This document shows positions 6,227-6,279 of a stretch of 6,279 nucleotides of DNA, piece by piece; position 1 is the stretch's first letter; each line of letters begins with the position of its first letter. This DNA comes from SBAX01 sp964421865 (GTDB taxonomy: Bacteria; Planctomycetota; Phycisphaerae; UBA1845): the NCBI GenBank assembly GCA_964421865.1, contig CAYQZH010000262.1, positions 1-6,279 of the forward strand, written 5' to 3'. The notes beneath the pieces are model-generated. The model was not told where the DNA came from. It made no database searches and was given only the letters and a program-made list of their open reading frames with translations. Both the position numbers and the translations under genes were made by a program.

Positions 6227-6279
6227 GCGAACGACTCAACGCGGGCACATCGCCGACGGGCATCTCCGCGCATCCGCCC
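6227..6279. other. Right edge upstream of the glycosyltransferase
   Basis: These 53 bases lie before the GTG start. One minus-strand frame is open from the edge to the TGA at 6236-6238, so the last dozen codons of an upstream gene could end here, 9 bases before the GTG. That would explain the missing ribosome binding site through translational coupling. The stretch is too short to recognise any product. Confidence 0.25.

Noticed and set aside
1..6279. CRISPR arrays, tRNA/rRNA genes, insertion sequences or phage modules
   Set aside because: No spaced direct repeats, cloverleaf-like sequence, transposase motifs or terminal inverted repeats were seen. The only tandem repeat is the in-frame pentapeptide array.

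Overview
The window reads as GC-rich bacterial DNA. It most likely comes from a planctomycete, possibly the Phycisphaerae side of the phylum. The evidence is two neighbouring proteins ending in paired EF-hand-like 'dockerin type I' loops followed by D-F-A-x-(F/L)-Q-N, plus a long secreted protein that combines Cys-rich repeats with beta-solenoid sequence. This combination is common in large planctomycete secretomes. The assignment is an inference from style, not a marker gene.

Layout. (1) Positions 1-3031, minus strand: one uninterrupted reading frame of at least 1010 codons that runs off the left edge. It encodes a secreted multidomain metalloprotease with a signal peptide, an M43 (pappalysin/cytophagalysin-type) metzincin domain, a Cys-rich region with a MopE-like D-N-D-C-D-G motif, a long Gly/Asp-rich beta-solenoid-like region, and the start of a further domain. 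Every codon from 3031 to 2 was checked by hand and none is a stop. (2) Positions 3032-3108: a short divergent spacer holding a strong Shine-Dalgarno for the protease and a perfect TATAAT on the plus strand. (3) Positions 3109-3975, plus: a secreted 288-aa protein with a beta-rich, probably lectin-like body and a C-terminal dockerin-like pair. (4) Positions 3976-4213: no convincing gene. (5) Positions 4214-4555, plus: a 113-aa ORF that looks like the C-terminal end of another dockerin-bearing protein, probably a truncated or decayed copy. (6) Positions 4658-6226, minus, convergent with (5): a membrane family 2 glycosyltransferase of the CslA/cellulose-synthase-like type. (7) Positions 6227-6279: a short edge with no assignable gene.

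How they may fit together: the left part is a secretome locus, with an extracellular protease divergently placed beside a secreted dockerin-like protein. The glycosyltransferase makes a polysaccharide or glycolipid at the inner membrane. No direct functional link between it and the secreted proteins is visible beyond proximity. The most unusual signal is a run of five Cys-led pentapeptides inserted directly before the zinc-binding helix of the protease, visible in the DNA as 15-base and 30-base period repeats.
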